Positions 31,214 through 42,038 of a stretch of 42,861 nt of DNA are shown one piece after another (within the stretch, counting starts at the first letter, position 1; the number at the start of each line of letters is the position of its first letter). The position numbers and the translations under genes are program-made. Under the pieces are notes generated by a model. That model made no database searches, was not told the origin of the DNA, and was given only the letters and a program-made list of their open reading frames with translations. The DNA is taken from contig BFEA01000615.1 in NCBI GenBank assembly GCA_003427395.1, forward strand, positions 335,608 through 378,468, given 5' to 3'. The stretch is from Chara braunii. Lineage: Eukaryota > Streptophyta > Charophyceae > Charales > Characeae.

Positions 31214-31640
31214 CAAAACGGTGAGATTCCAACTTGCTGATTGGGAAGGATACGCAGCCAGGAACCAGTATGCTGATTAGCTCATTGTCAAGCCCGCTGC
31301 GTGAAACAATGAGATTCAAGCTCGCTGATTGGTCCGGTTACACAGGCCAGGATCAAGATTGCTGATTGGTCCATTGTCGAGCCTGTTGAGTGAAATAGTG
31401 AGATTTGAGCTGGCTGATTGGACGGAACACACATCAAAGACAGGACTCTGTTGCCTGGCTCGATGTCGAGCCTGTTGTTCGACTCACTGATAGGCCCGCT
31501 GATTGGGCCCGTTGCTCATTCCGGGGTCGAGCCAGATGACTGACCCACTGACACAGTGAAACCGAGCCTGGTGATTGACACGCTGCCAAGTTCGAAACCG
31601 AGCTTGTTGGGTGATTTGGAGGTGCTCTAGATCCAAGCCT
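31214..31640. repeat. Degenerate minisatellite with GCTGATTGG core
   Basis: Units of variable length repeat (G)CTGATTGG ... TTGTCGAGCC-GTT-G-TGAAA. At least eight degenerate copies are seen. The 3' LTR retains the first few (42535-42640). Confidence 0.6.
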
Positions 31641-32604
31641 ACCGTTTGGCTAGATCATACGACGAAACCTGAGCCAGCTAATTGGCTTGTTTATGCATAC
31701 AAGAAATGCTCATTTAAAAATAGAGTCAGTCTTGACTCCAGTCAGAATGACAGAACACCCCTCAAGCCTGTAGAGAATCGGCTAATGGGCTATGGAAGCG
31801 GATCCAGGAAACAGATCAGCGCACAAGTGTGCTACACAGTACGCCTTCTAGACAATTTGATTGTTGATCTATCAATCAGGCAATATCCTGTCCCACACTC
31901 AACTAGACTGCTCAGGCGAGTATAGCCACGACAAGCCTTGTTCGTATGTCTGTGTGAGTAGGAGTGTATTTGTGAGATAAGCTGCAACAACGCTACGAGC
32001 GGGCTTGAACATATCATAATGGGTGTTGAACAATGCTCGTAGGGGAAATGGGGAAGACTTTGCCGCATTAGTGTTTCAAAGAGTTTTGCACTTTTCGTGT
32101 AAGGATTATGAGAAATGTGGCTGCTATTCCAAATCTGAAATGAGATATGCCTGCCAGGGCACCTTCGTTCGAAACGTTATCAGAAACAACACCAACAGTC
32201 TGAAGAAGGGCGAGCAAGCTGATTGCGTCTGTATTCCAGTAACCCCCGTGCCCCGTTTGAGCCACATTGTCTGATTACCCCTTCTGAATGGCGTGACTCT
32301 CCGGCCTCTTGTGTGCGAACTAAGTTTCGATTAAACCTCCGCTAATCTGAGAAACAATGGGGAAGGGCATGTGAAAGGTTTTCATGTGGTTCTCGGATGA
32401 GCAGGCATAATGCTTTATTTTCATTTTCACTCTCTTTTCTTTATCTATCTACTTCTCTCGAGAGTAGTAAATCTCAAGCTCTCGAGAAGGGGGCGTGACA
32501 GGCAGCTCAAACCCCGACACGCCCTGGCTCGAGAGGACCTCGGAAGCGTTGCCCTTCGCTTCAGCGCGCGGTAGGCGACCCCTCCCCGGGTTTCCTCACA
32601 ACTT

Positions 32605-32622
32605 TGGCGCCGTTGCCGGGGA
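32605..32622 (+). promoter_or_regulatory. Primer binding site, tRNA-Asp (perfect 18-base match)
   Basis: TGGCGCCGTTGCCGGGGA is exactly complementary to the 3' end, including CCA, of plant tRNA-Asp as I know it. It lies four bases after the LTR end and fixes the element's orientation as plus. Confidence 0.92.
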
Positions 32623-33267
32623 GGGGACTGCACCCCCAAGGCCGCGGCCATCCCCCATCAACGGGGGTGCGCGGGCTGATTACCAGATGGCTGATTAGTC
32701 CAATTGGATCATTCATTCTTGATTGGTTTTAATTTTTAATAATTTCTTTGTGTATTAAATTAGTTTTTCCTCGATATCTCCCAATCCGTGCATTTTCGCG
32801 CGAGCCGCCTCGGAGCAAAGTTCGTCCTCTCATTGAGGTGAACGTTTCGAGCGGTTTCTTAAAAAATTCCGACTGCTAGCTTTTGAGAAAATTATTTTTT
32901 TTTATTTTCTTGAAAATTAATTTATTAATTATCGTTTCAATTTTTATTTAATTACGGGAAAAGGAAGTAAAATCCGGAGAAATCCACCACAAGCAAAGTT
33001 GTTCCTTGTAATTTCCCAAATTTTTGGAGACCCTAGTTGGGGAAAACGGACTTCGTTCGGGCAAACGGCGGGCTCCAACGGATAGAAAAGGCGGAAGAAA
33101 ATCAACGAAAAACATGGAAAAATTGAATTTCTTTGTAATTTTGTTTAAATTAAAAGAAAAAAAAAATTAAAAATGTAATCCGATGAGTTTCCCTCTAAAC
33201 CTAATGAAAGCTAACCAAAATTTTCTCGTGTCGAGCGGGGGTTTGCGGTGTGTGTGCGGTTGCGCAC

Positions 33268-33315
33268 AAAACCCGAAACCCTAATTAGGGTGAAAGTTCC
33301 GTGAAACCCTAATAA
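33268..33315. repeat. Telomere-like motifs (AAACCCTAA)
   Basis: GAAACCCTAATTAGGGT and GAAACCCTAATAAGGGT occur 37 bases apart. Each is a plant-type telomere unit facing an inverted half unit. Telo-boxes are common in plant promoters; meaning here is unclear. Confidence 0.6.
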
Positions 33316-33730
33316 GGGTAAAGTCTTAATCCCAATTTTGAGAGAAGCTGCTAAATAGAGGGAAGTCATAACTTCTAGCTTCCGCGTTTGTTGCGGAGAA
33401 TTTTTTTGTTAGATATAAAATTGTAAAAATTAATTCTGGAATTTTTTCTCCATTAAATAATTAAAAATTAAATTAACATAATAAAAATCACTAAAAATTC
33501 AAGTGGCTAAGATTTCGACTTTGCTTATTTTTCTTTTTTCTTCTCTCTTTCTTAATCAAGGGAAAATCTCCCGAACCCCATCCCAACGGGGGGAGGGAAA
33601 TTGCTGAAAAAAAAAAAAAAAAAAAAAACTTTTGTGAATTATTTTGGATTCTGTTATTTAAAATCGATAAAAATTTAAATAAAATTTAAGAATTGCGTAG
33701 GGGTATTTGTTTGACTTCATATCTACTTTA

Positions 33731-34209
33731 CTAGGTTACCAATCGTCCGATGGCCGGACGTCTCGGCCGGACGTATCCCCCAACCGTCCGGTAGGGGGGT
33801 TGTCCGGGATCCCGAACAACCAATTTTTGGCATTAAAAAAAAAAAAAAACAGTGTTGCGCATGCCATAGAGACCCCCCATAAAAAAATTCAGAATTTTCT
33901 GAGCATTTGGTGATAGGGTGCTATTTGGGGTGGGAGGGGCGGTTGCGAGGGGTTTTGGTGGGGATAGGAGGGGTATAGGTGGGGATTAGAAACTTTGAAG
34001 ATTTTTATCTTTTTTTGTACGCTCAAATGAGCCAAAATTTTGGTGGCATACACCTTATGCAAGGTAGAAGCCACATGATTTTTTTATTTTTTTATTTTTT
34101 TTTTTTGCGCTAGGTCGGACAACCCCTGTCCGATCCGACGTCCGACCAGACGTCCGGTCGGACATCCCGGACGGTCAGGGGGTCCCGGACGTCCGGTAAA
34201 ACAACCTAG
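33731..34209. mobile_element. MITE-like element, probable hAT type (479 bp)
   Basis: Ends are CTAGGTT and AACCTAG. Each end is followed inward by GC-rich blocks with CCGGACGT and ACCGTCCGG in inverted order, and the centre is AT-rich with an A15 run and a T-rich tract. The flanks are CTACTTTA (33723-33730) and CTACTTCA (34210-34217), an 8-bp target duplication with one mismatch. Eight-base duplications are characteristic of hAT transposons. There is no transposase, so it is non-autonomous. Confidence 0.75.
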
Positions 34210-34236
34210 CTACTTCACCTATTTGAGGGACCTTTT

Positions 34237-34670
34237 TCCGAACCCCATCCCAATGGGGGAGAAGGGAAACTGCTGTCGAAAATTTTCAAAATTTCCCTTT
34301 TAATTTGAATTTTTGCTAATTAATAAACAAAAATATTTAAAAATCAAGTTAAATCAATTTTCCTTTTTTTTCCATTATTCCTTTTGATATTCCGCCTTCG
34401 GCAGCGTTGTTTGAGGGCTTCGCCCGAACCCCATCCCAACGGGGGTAAAGGAAAACTGCTGTCGAAATTTTTTGAAATTTTCCTTTTAATTTAAATTTTC
34501 GCTAATTAATTAACAAAAATATTTAAAAATCAAGTTAAATCAATTTTTCTTTTTTCCATGGTTCCTTTTAATACTCCTCCTTTGGCAGCGCTGTTTGAGG
34601 GTTTCGCCCGAACCCCATCCCAAAAGGGGGAGGCGAAACGCTGCCGAAGTTTTAGTAAATTCCCCAAAAT
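34237..34670. repeat. Tandem repeat, ~187 bp period
   Basis: Units start CGAACCCCATCCCAA at 34237, 34424 and 34610; the first two are followed by nearly identical AT-rich sequence (TTAATT ... AAATATTTAAAAATCAAGTTAAATCAA). A further partial copy of the CGAACCCCATCCCAACGGGG head is at about 33573. The head can fold (CCCC with GGGG), as can the preceding GGGCTTCGCCC. Confidence 0.85.
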
Positions 34671-35164
34671 ATTTTTTTACCTCTAAAAATCTTCAAACTC
34701 GGCGGGCTTATATATGTATTGATCCTTAATATATATGAACTAAGAAAGAGATTTTACCCTAACTAAATAGATTTTCTTTAATTTATAATTTAAAAATACA
34801 AAAGAATTCCCTAGAGGAAGAAAGGAAAGAGACGATGCGGTAATCTGGGTTCGGGTGAACCTACTGGCTTGTTCCAGAAGGCATGAGGCAAGTGACGGAA
34901 ATTTTCAATTATTAAAGATATATTTTTTTATAATTATTTGACAAATATTCGGATTAAATCAAAAGCAAGGGGTAGAAGGAAGCACGTGCGTGCCTCGCGA
35001 CTCACTAGGGTTTTCATTATATCCCTCGATGCGTTGAGCGCGAGGTAGTGCTTTCTTCTCGTTTATAAGTAATTTTATTTAATTTAAACGATTAAAAATC
35101 CCTTAAAATTGCGAAAAAGGCTAAAAAATTCAAAAAGTGAGTACGATCGGCTCTTACTTTTGGG

Positions 35165-35517
35165 CTACGTAGCACCGTGTTCGCGCGAATGCGAACAAGC
35201 GCCTAAAACACTCCGAACGCAAACATAAAAAATATTATAAAAAAAAAAACAAACAAATTTCTCAGACAAATCTGAAAAAAATATATGTTATGTAAAACAA
35301 CAATACAAACAATCTTTGTCTTGGAATCATGTTCAAATTCATCGCCAATCATGAGTTAAGAATAAAAAACCCAAAACATAATTTTTTATTTTTTTTATTT
35401 TTTTTTATGAAAAAAAAATTATGTTTGCCCGAACATGTTCGCAAGCTGTTCGCGCGAATGCGCGAACACGTTTGCCCGAACGTGAAGGGGCGCAAACACG
35501 TTCGGCGTACTACGCAG
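35165..35517. mobile_element. Second MITE-like element (353 bp)
   Basis: The left end CTACGTAGCACCG and the right end, read in reverse complement, CTGCGTAGTACGCCG form imperfect terminal inverted repeats. Repeated GTTCGCGCGAA motifs lie just inside both ends around an AT-rich core. Candidate 8-base flanks are CTTTTGGG and ATTTTCGG (6 of 8 match). The design matches the element at 33731 but the motifs differ. Confidence 0.55.
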
Positions 35518-35563
35518 ATTTTCGGTTTTTGACTAGGGGAGAGGGTCCGTTGCTCGGATACCT

Positions 35564-35637
35564 ACTCGAGGGTGCAGTAAACTGAACTCCCTCGAGTTTA
35601 GCCCACGCCTTATATTCGAGGGAACTTGAATATAAGG
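35564..35637 (+). other. Two consecutive perfect hairpins in the leader
   Basis: ACTCGAGGG (35564-35572) pairs with 35589-35597, and CCTTATATTC (35608-35617) pairs with 35628-35637. Stems of 9 and 10 bp without mismatch in a decayed leader suggest RNA structure near the gag start. Confidence 0.6.
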
Positions 35638-36201
35638 CCTATAGGCCAATCCGCAACCGAGATTTCAACACCCTTTCCTTTTTAGATCAGTCTTCGGTGC
35701 GGCTCCGATCCGCAAGGGCTTGGTCGATCTGCGGAAAGTCCCAGTTAGGCTGTCATCGCGCCTCCTTCCTAATCCCTTCTGTACCTCTCTCTACCAATGT
35801 CTCTTGAGGTTTTTCTCACATCCCTATTTCTGACTATTCAGTGTATTCCTTTTCTCATACGGCAGTTTGCTGTTAGAGGTGTTCCCTCATCCCGCCCACC
35901 CAACACAATTATAAGCGCTTCAATTCGGCTAATTCATTAGGTCCGGGTTAGGGCCCGGACATCTCCCTCTGTAGAGATTAAGTAGGGAAAAAAATCAATA
36001 GGTCCGGGCTGTTAGCCCTTTTCGACGATTCTCATATTGGGACGGGGCTCTATTCCGTCGTGATGGACGGAAGGGCATCTTGGATTGAGCCGAAAGATCC
36101 AGTAGGTTGGAGACGTGAGGGGGTAGTTCATCATAGGTCCGGGCTGGATGATTGATTCTAGCTAAGTTTATTGGTCGTTAGGAGTGAAACGCAAACTTAT
36201 A

Positions 36202-36727
36202 GCTCTAAGGATAGTTACACGGTCCTACCCGGGGTCATTCATTAGGTCCAGGCTCCAAAGGAGCCACTTACACCAGGTATGGAGTCCGACACCATAGGAG
36301 TTCATATAGATAGGGGAGAGTATCACCCGTCGCCCAGTCGAGCTCTTCGTGATCTCAAGGAGCGCATCCGACCGAACGCGCGTCTTAGATGCGGGTCACC
36401 TGACGACGGGGAGCCCGAAGTGATGGGCGGACCGAGAGTATGACCCTGTCTCTTATACACATCTAGATGTGTATAAGAGACAGGCTCTAAGGATAGTTAC
36501 ACGGTCCTACCCGGGGTCATTCATTAGGTCCAGGCTCCAAAGGAGCCACTTACACCAGGTATGGAGTCCGACACCATNGGAGTTCATNTAGATANGGNAG
36601 ANTATCACCCNTCGCCNNNNCGANCTCTTCGNNANCTCAAGGAGCGCATCCGACCGAACGCGCGTCTTAGATGCGGGTCACCTGACGACGGGGAGCCCGA
36701 AGTGATGGGCGGACCGAGAGTATGACC
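36202..36727. other. Assembly artefact: mate-pair junction adapter with 244-bp false duplication
   Basis: Positions 36446-36483 are the same 38-bp Nextera junction as at 20489. The 244 bases before it (36202-36445) recur after it (36484-36727), where several bases are N (36577-36634). One copy plus the adapter should be removed. This breaks the gag N-terminus in the written sequence. Confidence 0.97.
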
Positions 36728-38989
36728 CGTCGCCCAATCGAACTCTACGTGAGCTCAAGGAGCGCATCCGACAGAACGTGCCTCTTAGATGCGGGCCACC
36801 TGACGACGGGGAGCCCGAAGTGATGGGCGGACCCGTCGTTACCGAGCCTGGGAGACCGTCGTCGAAGATACAGATGAAGAACATAATGGAGTCTCCCAGT
36901 TTTCGGGGAGAGATGGACGATCGGCGCTCACCTACCTACGAGCGGAGAGAGGACCGGCGCAGACATGACTGGAGAGATCAGTGCGTCAAGGATCAGTCTT
37001 GGAGAGATAGAGATAGACCACATGAGAGGAGCAGGCCGCCTCGACGGATCTACGATCCGCAGACAGGCGAGTCGTATGCGCTCCCTTACGAAAGAAGAGA
37101 TCGATTTATCATCTCTCACCAACCGGCAGAGTTAGACATCAAGCCGCCTGTCTTCAAAGGGTACGGTATCATCGAATGCCTCGAGAAGTGGGAGTTACAC
37201 AAGTACCGCATTCAGTGGTGTGAGGATGAGATTATAGACAATTTTCTGTTTAACTCGGACCCGAGCCTGAACCAGGTAATCAAAGACGCTCGACCAAAGG
37301 ACAAAAAGTGGACTACCTATAAGACTAGTCTTTACGAACTCTTCAAGTTAGAGGACATCAGATACTCGATCAAGGATCTGGAGTCGATGACGCAGGGTGA
37401 GGACGAGAGCATTCAGGCATTCGGTAAACGCTTCCGAAAGATATCGGATGCTCTGATCGCAAAGGGGAAGTTGTCGGAAGTCGACCGATGCACAAATTTC
37501 ATCTGTCGACTGACCAGAGGGAAACAAAAGGGGATACTTAGGGAACTCCCTCATGACAAGATAGACTTTATGACGGTTCTCGAGTTGGCTATGAAAGCTA
37601 AAGCAAATGACTATAAAGATTAGTTTGGAGAGGGATGCGAGAACGGGACTTCTCCCTCTACCGAGAGTACGATACAGAGAGGTGTTCAGACTTCAATGAT
37701 CAGCCTTGGGCGGATCGACGATATTTGCTGAATGGAGTCCAACTGCACTGACCTACAGGGATTGTGGTAGATGAGATAAGGGAGATGAAGGAAATGATCA
37801 AGGTTTTGACGCGACAAGTCGCAAGGATAGAGGCAAAAACGGAGATTGTTGGTTATCAGGCGAGGTACGGTTCGTCGAACTCGCTGAGGTGGGATAATCG
37901 CGACCCAGGACCGTGGAGAGACGCAGACGATAAAAACCCTGGGGCATTAATCGACTATCGAGCGAGAGAGCAAAAATATCATATACGTCGCGACGATTTC
38001 CCTAGGTACCAGGATGAGGATCGAGATCGAGAGGTGGCCTATCATAGAGACTATACGAGGAATAGGGACAACAAGTATCGACGACACAGTCGGGTGGAGA
38101 CCTACCCTCACAGCCCGAGATATGATCCAGGGCGCGAAGACCTCCGGGATGCAGAAGAGTATCCTAAGAGTCTAGATAGATATTACCATGCGACGACGAG
38201 AGACCCATGTGACGATTTCCACGAGCGGCACGAGAGGAGAGATGTTGATCGGGACTATTGTGATGATGCCTGACCCGCGTCCTCAGGACGCACGGGTATC
38301 AGGCGGACACGAAGGATACAGACATGTAGAGGCTCCAACTTCTTCTCCTCGTAACACATGCATCTATTGTTGTTCGGAAGGCCATATCGAGAGAGATTGC
38401 CCCGATCTTCAGAAGGCAATAGACTATGGCGTAGTGGGACTTAAGGACCGATGGTGCGTCATGAGAACCGATGATCTGAGAGATGTTTCCGTATTTCCTT
38501 CGAAGGAAGAGGACTTGGAGGTCAGACAAGTGTCGTTAGACGAAGTAAAAGCTACTGTAAAGGGTCGAAGTGTCTGGATTCTCTTACCATCAGGAGGCAA
38601 GACGCCCATAGTGCCCAACCACGTCGCCTCTACCAAATCATCGTGGGCTCTTTCCTCAAAGAAGAGGGTTGACCCAGTGGATCGAGAGGGAGAGAAAGAA
38701 GAACGAAGAGAATTACGACCTCGAAAACAAGGTCCTGAGAGAGTTGCTGATACAACAACAATGGCCTTGAGGTTAGTGCTTAGTGAACGTATGCGATGTT
38801 CCATGCAGGAAGCGTCCAAGCGAATACGAAATGAGCCCATATATATCTCCGGTGCCACAAGAGTGCCTATTACAGACACGATTCTTATCGATCATGAGCG
38901 AGGGAAACGGGTACCTTTGACCGAATACGATTCGTCCGACAGAGACGGCGCGGGCTCGACGGGGGTGTCGAGAAGAGGTCCGGGCTTGT
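36280..38989 (+). pseudogene. gag: G gag, broken by duplication, frameshifts and stops
   Basis: A likely start is ATG 36280 (MESDTIGVHIDRGEY). The reading is disrupted by the assembly artefact and by a genuine ~118-bp duplication. From about 36722 the frame is open to TAG 37621-37623 with a basic Arg-rich stretch and the capsid-like core (KPPVFKGYGIIECLEKWELH, WTTYKTSLYELFKLED, then ESIQAFGKRFRKISDALIAK). It resumes in another phase (REMKEMIKVLTRQVARIEAK, then an Arg/Asp/Tyr-rich low-complexity region) after a further TGA near 37751. It shifts back before a CCHC knuckle, C-IY-C-CSEG-H-IERD-C-PDL, near 38360. The C-terminal linker ends at the LTR. No protease motif follows. Confidence 0.75.
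36716..36833. repeat. Second unit of a genuine ~118-bp tandem duplication in gag
   Basis: The stretch from GAGAGTATGACCCGTCGCCC repeats, with about 10% difference, the one starting GAGAGTATCACCCGTCGCCC at 36316. After removing the artefact the two units are adjacent with a 118-base period. Because 118 is not a multiple of three it shifts the gag frame. Unlike the artefact copies, these units differ, so the duplication is real. Confidence 0.75.
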
Positions 38990-41900
38990 TGTCGGGCGAC
39001 CGAAGGTCAGTCGGCCACCCGAATTTCGACGAGTTGACCCTTGGAATAAGTGCCTAAAGAGGAATTGACCGGGACTTTCATCGGAGCCATCGGAAAAAAT
39101 TAGGGGTCGGAAAGGGACCCCTAAAATTCCCCGCATCGATTGTTGAAACTGACCCTTGAAATCGACATGATGGGCGGCCGCGGCTGCCGCACCAAACTCC
39201 ATCATTTTTGTCCGTTCCGAGGTCGTTCCCGAAGCGGTCGGCTGTGGAGCGGAGATATGGAAGTAGGCCTCGGCGCGCCCTTTTCACACTAAACAACTGA
39301 CGAGGGAATGACCCCTTCATTTTTATTAGTTCTAACAATAAAATTCAAAATTAAGACAAAGAATAAAAAAATAACAAAAGAGAGGAAAACGAATGATTAT
39401 TTACTATGTGATTAATTTTTGGCGGAATTTATTCGTGATGGAATTTTGATGGAAATCAAGTATTTACCTACTGTTGTCTGTTGATCCGTACGAGTCCCCT
39501 TGATTTTCCCGATCCACCTGATTACTCCCCCGGGATAGCCCGAGTTTAATTGAGTGAGTGGGACATGGCGACATGGTTGGCATGGTGCGGCAACAAGTCG
39601 CGCGACCTTATCATTTTGGTGCGGGGACAGGGTTGGAACGAGCACGAAACATTAGTTCGGGACGGGTACGGTTCTTGCTGGATCCCCTGCAGACTACGGT
39701 ACTCTGCGTTGGTACGACATGGATATGAGCTAGCTCAGTACGTGGTTGAGGCTATCGGTATGGCCGCCCTGGTTCGGTACAGGTTTGGTGCTGTGACGAC
39801 ATGCTGAGGCTTATTCTGATTATTTTCGAGGTTCGGAACAGGCACGGTACTTGTGTTGTTTGACGCAAGGGTTGGATCGGGGTGCAACACTACTATTTTG
39901 GCTCCACGGCAGCCTGTTGACGGTATATGATTCACAACGGACATACAATATTATTTTATTGCAGGGTTATCGGAGTCATTCATTATGACCCGTTTTATTC
40001 TGGTACTATGGGCGCTGTTTTGGTACACGCACATTGTGCGGTTCGGTGCGGCGATGGGACTGAACTGGAACTACTGCGGTCGGTCTACCGCGGGTTGCCA
40101 TTACTGTATTCGTACGGCTACTGGCCTGCGCTAGCTGATAGTACCCATCTTCAGAACTGGTGCGGGTTACTTCACATGTGGTTAACGGGGAACCCCGAGT
40201 TTCAGCTCCTGGGTAACTTGCGGTAACTGGCCTCAGGATGCGGTACTCCGGTGGCCTTCTATGAGCTGAAATACTATTTTTGTTTTTCCTTTTTTTTGTT
40301 TTTTTTTTTGTTTTTCTTTTTGTTTTGAGGGCCCTGCATGCTAGACGTGCGCGACTACACTGGTACCACTGGTGCCCCGGGCTGAAACTGGTGCTGGTAC
40401 CGGAGGCCGGGCCTGCCTTTCGACCCGAGGCGGTGGTCGCATATAGAGAGGACCAGCATTTCGTGAGGGGGACATTCGGCAGCGGGGCGACCAAGGAGAT
40501 CAGGGACTGAAGCGCGTGAACTGCGACCGCAGGGAACGGAGGTGACGTCAACATGAACACCGAGGGGGCATCAGCTATGGAGACCGCTTGTGCCAATAAC
40601 TACTTCCTCCTGTAACAAAATTTGTCATCCTGCGAGAGAAGCCAACAACCCTATCCCGTAAGTGAAAACAACAGACACTACCCGCTGTTAATGGATCCTG
40701 CCATCCCGCCAGAGAAGCCACCAGCCACTTTCCACAGATGACGGAATCTTCTGCCCCATTAGTGACATTACAGTGACATTCAGTTGTTGATGGGGCCTGC
40801 TTCTCCGCCGACGAAGAGGCCAGCCATTCCCCACAGGTGTTTCTCCCCCGACTTATCTCGTGAGTCAGAAGGCGACTCACTTTCCTATCGGAAAATGAGC
40901 ATGCAGGGACACGTCCATCGGGGCGCAGACACTAGAGTCATCGTGGTGATCCATCTGATCACGATCATGAAGAAGGTTTGTCTTCTGATTTCTCCCAAGT
41001 GAGTGACAAAGTGGTAATTACCTACAAACAGCGTGTACGCTGGCACATCACGTACCCGCACACACAAAAATGCACCTTTTCCTCTTATCAGCAACAGGCG
41101 AGGAAGAGGAGAGAACGAGTGGAATAAGTCTCTCTGCTGAGTGTGACAAGTCCACCTTCCTGCCCTGCGAGCTGATGTGCTCTTCGGCTCACCAGAAAGA
41201 GGGAGAGACTGAGCAGCGGGAGGGAGAGAGTGAGCAGTGAGAGAGAGGGAGAGTGCGCGAGAAAAAGTGAGTGAGAAAGTGATCTCTCTTTGTGAATGGG
41301 TCTGAGCAGGATAAAGTCTCGGTACATATCATCAAGCGGGTGTTCACGCAACGTAGACTCTGCCTAGTGCTGTAAACATCAAAGTGAGGAGTCTCATCTA
41401 ATTAGTGACTCTTTTTATTTATTATATGAGTTATATACATTAAATTCATGAATCATATTCACAGAGAAAAGGAAAATGAAAATCGACTGTCGCAAGGTTT
41501 TTCCACATGCTACGACATTAATACTCGTTACTCTTGAAAAAGCCCGTCAATCGGCGATTGGGGAACATATTCTGAAGGGGGACTTCAAACTGGTCTGAAT
41601 GACCGTAGCGATCTTGAGTCTGTGATGGAATGGACATAATGTCGTCGATCCTACTAGCGCGAAATGTTGACCCGGACGGTAATAGGAGACGTGGTAAGAA
41701 GAGGGACTATGATGTGAGAGAGAGCGGACAGAGTGAGAGAGAGAGAGCGGACAGAGGGAGAGAGAGAGAGAGAGTGGACTGAGTGTGAGAGAGAGACAAC
41801 GGACTGAGGGAGAGAAAGAGACTGTGTGTGAGAGAGAGAGAGTGAGAGGAAGTGAGTGTGAAAGTGAGAGAGAGAGAAAGAGGGATAGAGTGGGAGCATT

Positions 41901-41991
41901 GTGGAGAGAGTGTTGAGGATAGTATGTGTCAGAGAAGAGAAGTCGTGAAGACGGTGAGTGTTCGTCACTACCATTCTTATTCTTCTTATTA

Positions 41992-42038
<47 letters not shown>

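Larger units (their letters stand above)
27117..32600 (+). repeat. G 5' LTR (~5.5 kb)
   Basis: It starts TG, ends CACA and is followed by spacer and PBS. Near its start is a strong hairpin (TTAGGGGTC at 27221-27229 pairing with 27237-27245), conserved in the 3' copy at 39100. Inside are degenerate repeat blocks, a GA-rich tract and microsatellites listed separately. Short frames occur on both strands but none is recognisable as a gene. The matched part of the 3' LTR shows mainly small differences plus a ~600 bp deletion relative to this copy. Confidence 0.75.
32623..36279 (+). other. Long AT-rich untranslated leader of G
   Basis: There is no credible coding frame between the PBS and gag. The leader contains oligo-A/T runs, telomere-like motifs, two MITE-like insertions, a 187-bp tandem repeat, paired hairpins and four copies of an AGGTCC(G/A)GG motif (about 35939, 36000, 36136, 36244). 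Leaders of this length occur in large non-autonomous elements. Packaging or dimerisation signals would be expected here but cannot be assigned. Confidence 0.6.
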
